Source: JACQFZ01 sp045810625 (lineage in GTDB: Bacteria; Pseudomonadota; Gammaproteobacteria; Acidiferrobacterales; Sulfurifustaceae). Taken from it: DNA of 60,994 nt. The translations under genes and the position numbers were made by a program. Positions within the stretch are counted from its first letter, which is position 1; each line of letters begins with the position of its first letter. The DNA is taken from the NCBI GenBank assembly GCA_045810625.1, contig JBJMVQ010000034.1, forward strand, positions 1-60,994, given 5' to 3'. Under the pieces are notes generated by a model, which ran no database searches, had not been told where the DNA came from, and saw nothing but the letters and a program-made list of their open reading frames with translations. Of this stretch, positions 60,322-60,994 are shown in pieces.

Positions 60322-60994
60322 CAAAAGAAAGGCGACCCCGGGGCGACGCGACTTCTCCTCACCGCTCGCCGTCAATCGCGAAAGCGAGCCTAACTCGCCG
60401 GCCGTGAAGAACGCACGGCTCGGGCTCGAACACAGTCTCGCTTTGAGCGATTGCTTGGCTGCGCGGCTCGGCGCGCCGCACGGGGGATTGAAAATCAAAC
60501 GGCTCGTCGTTTTCGCGGTCGAACACGGTCACGCGAAACTTACCGGAGGCGCTTTCGGTGCTCGGCTTGCTCTACGGGGAGAAAGAACAACACACTCGGC
60601 GCTTCGCATCGCGCTGCCACCGGAATTTACGATGAGTTGTGTTGTAGTTCCTCCCCCTATGGCGCACGTCGCGCATCGCAGGGTTTGGGAAAGGAGCCCG
60701 AAGGGCGCGGCCAGGGAGTCTGGCCGCGCGGCGAGCAGTACACGGACGTACCGTCTCGCCGCGACGAGGGCCCCAAACCCGAGAAGCGTAAGACGTGGTT
60801 GCGCCATCGGGGGCGGCCTTTTCTTTGGTGACTTTCTTTTGGCCGCACAAAAGAAAGTCACCCGACCGCGGTTCGGGAACCGCAAGTACATTTATTTAAC
60901 TTCGACAAGTGCGCGCCAGCGCGTCGATTCAACTACGCGCCGACAGGCGCTCGGACATTGTCACCCTCACCCTGGCCCTCTCCCTGAAAGGGAG
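60322..60994. other. Non-coding composite repeat region to the window end
   Basis: No gene is supported; open frames on both strands are Arg/Gly/Pro-rich GC artefacts. Between the two hairpins the DNA has several purine-rich and GC-rich palindromic bits. It ends in a low-complexity C/T run (TCACCCTCACCCTGG) that continues past the edge. With the inverted core at 60253-60266 and 60883-60896, the whole resembles a non-autonomous repetitive element. Confidence 0.5.
60827..60862. repeat. Perfect 15-bp hairpin at the right end of the repeat element
   Basis: GGTGACTTTCTTTTG - GCCGCA - CAAAAGAAAGTCACC. It is similar in style to the hairpin at 60288-60321 and mirrors it across about 500 bp of non-coding DNA. 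Confidence 0.8.

Overview
The window looks like one contiguous stretch of a GC-rich gammaproteobacterial chromosome. The evidence is the core block pncC, ispG, recA-recX-alaS-lysC-csrA followed by tRNA-Ser(GCU) and tRNA-Arg(ACG), together with a TamA/TamB outer-membrane assembly pair, a YoaA-type helicase and pgpA. The exact order or family cannot be settled from the sequence alone; a Xanthomonadales/Nevskiales-like lineage is a guess.

Layout. Positions 1-20100 are housekeeping: partial DoxX, pirin, YoaA helicase, tamA/tamB, pgpA, a TSUP exporter, a Sel1 protein, pncC, a CheY-like receiver, ispG, recA, recX, alaS, lysC, csrA and two tRNAs. Positions 20100-23840 are a decayed accessory stretch: duplicated 70-bp fragments, a TSUP transporter divergent from a LysR regulator, and a broken GNAT gene. 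Positions 23840-49930 hold a biosynthetic gene cluster in two halves. Positions 50000-60020 return to ordinary genes: GNAT, Kef-type antiporter, hydroxyisobutyrate-dehydrogenase-like reductase, FleQ-like sigma-54 activator, two small membrane proteins, and overlapping glgB and glgE. The last kilobase is a non-coding repeat element.

Cluster half 1 (23838-36851) has an alpha/beta hydrolase, an SfnB-like flavin enzyme, a free carrier protein, a one-module NRPS (TubC docking, heterocyclization, Cys-type adenylation, PCP), an acyl-CoA/ACP ligase with its own ACP, a KAS III-like protein on the opposite strand, a large heme-oxygenase-like diiron oxidase candidate, an OsmC protein and a methyltransferase. 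Cluster half 2 (38356-49930) is one long operon: free-standing adenylation enzyme, PCP, SyrB2-type Fe(II)/2-oxoglutarate halogenase (HxA motif), type II thioesterase, RraA-like aldolase, IlvE-type aminotransferase, second type II thioesterase, LeuA without its leucine-sensing C-terminal domain, LLM-family flavin monooxygenase, ketopantoate-reductase-like enzyme and a ThiF-type E1-like enzyme. The simplest reading is that half 2 makes a chlorinated aliphatic (probably leucine-family) aminoacyl or hydroxyacyl unit on a carrier protein, and half 1 supplies an acyl starter and a cysteine-derived thiazoline. This assembly is inference, and no product is claimed.

Regulation. The strongest unexplained signal is the leader of the halogenase operon. 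It holds hairpins with GCAGC/GCTGC stems and ANGGAN hexaloops, the architecture recognised by CsrA/RsmA. One loop contains the ribosome binding site of the adenylation gene. The leader and the start of that gene are present a second time in degraded form just upstream, directly behind a good sigma-70 promoter. The csrA gene lies in the same window.
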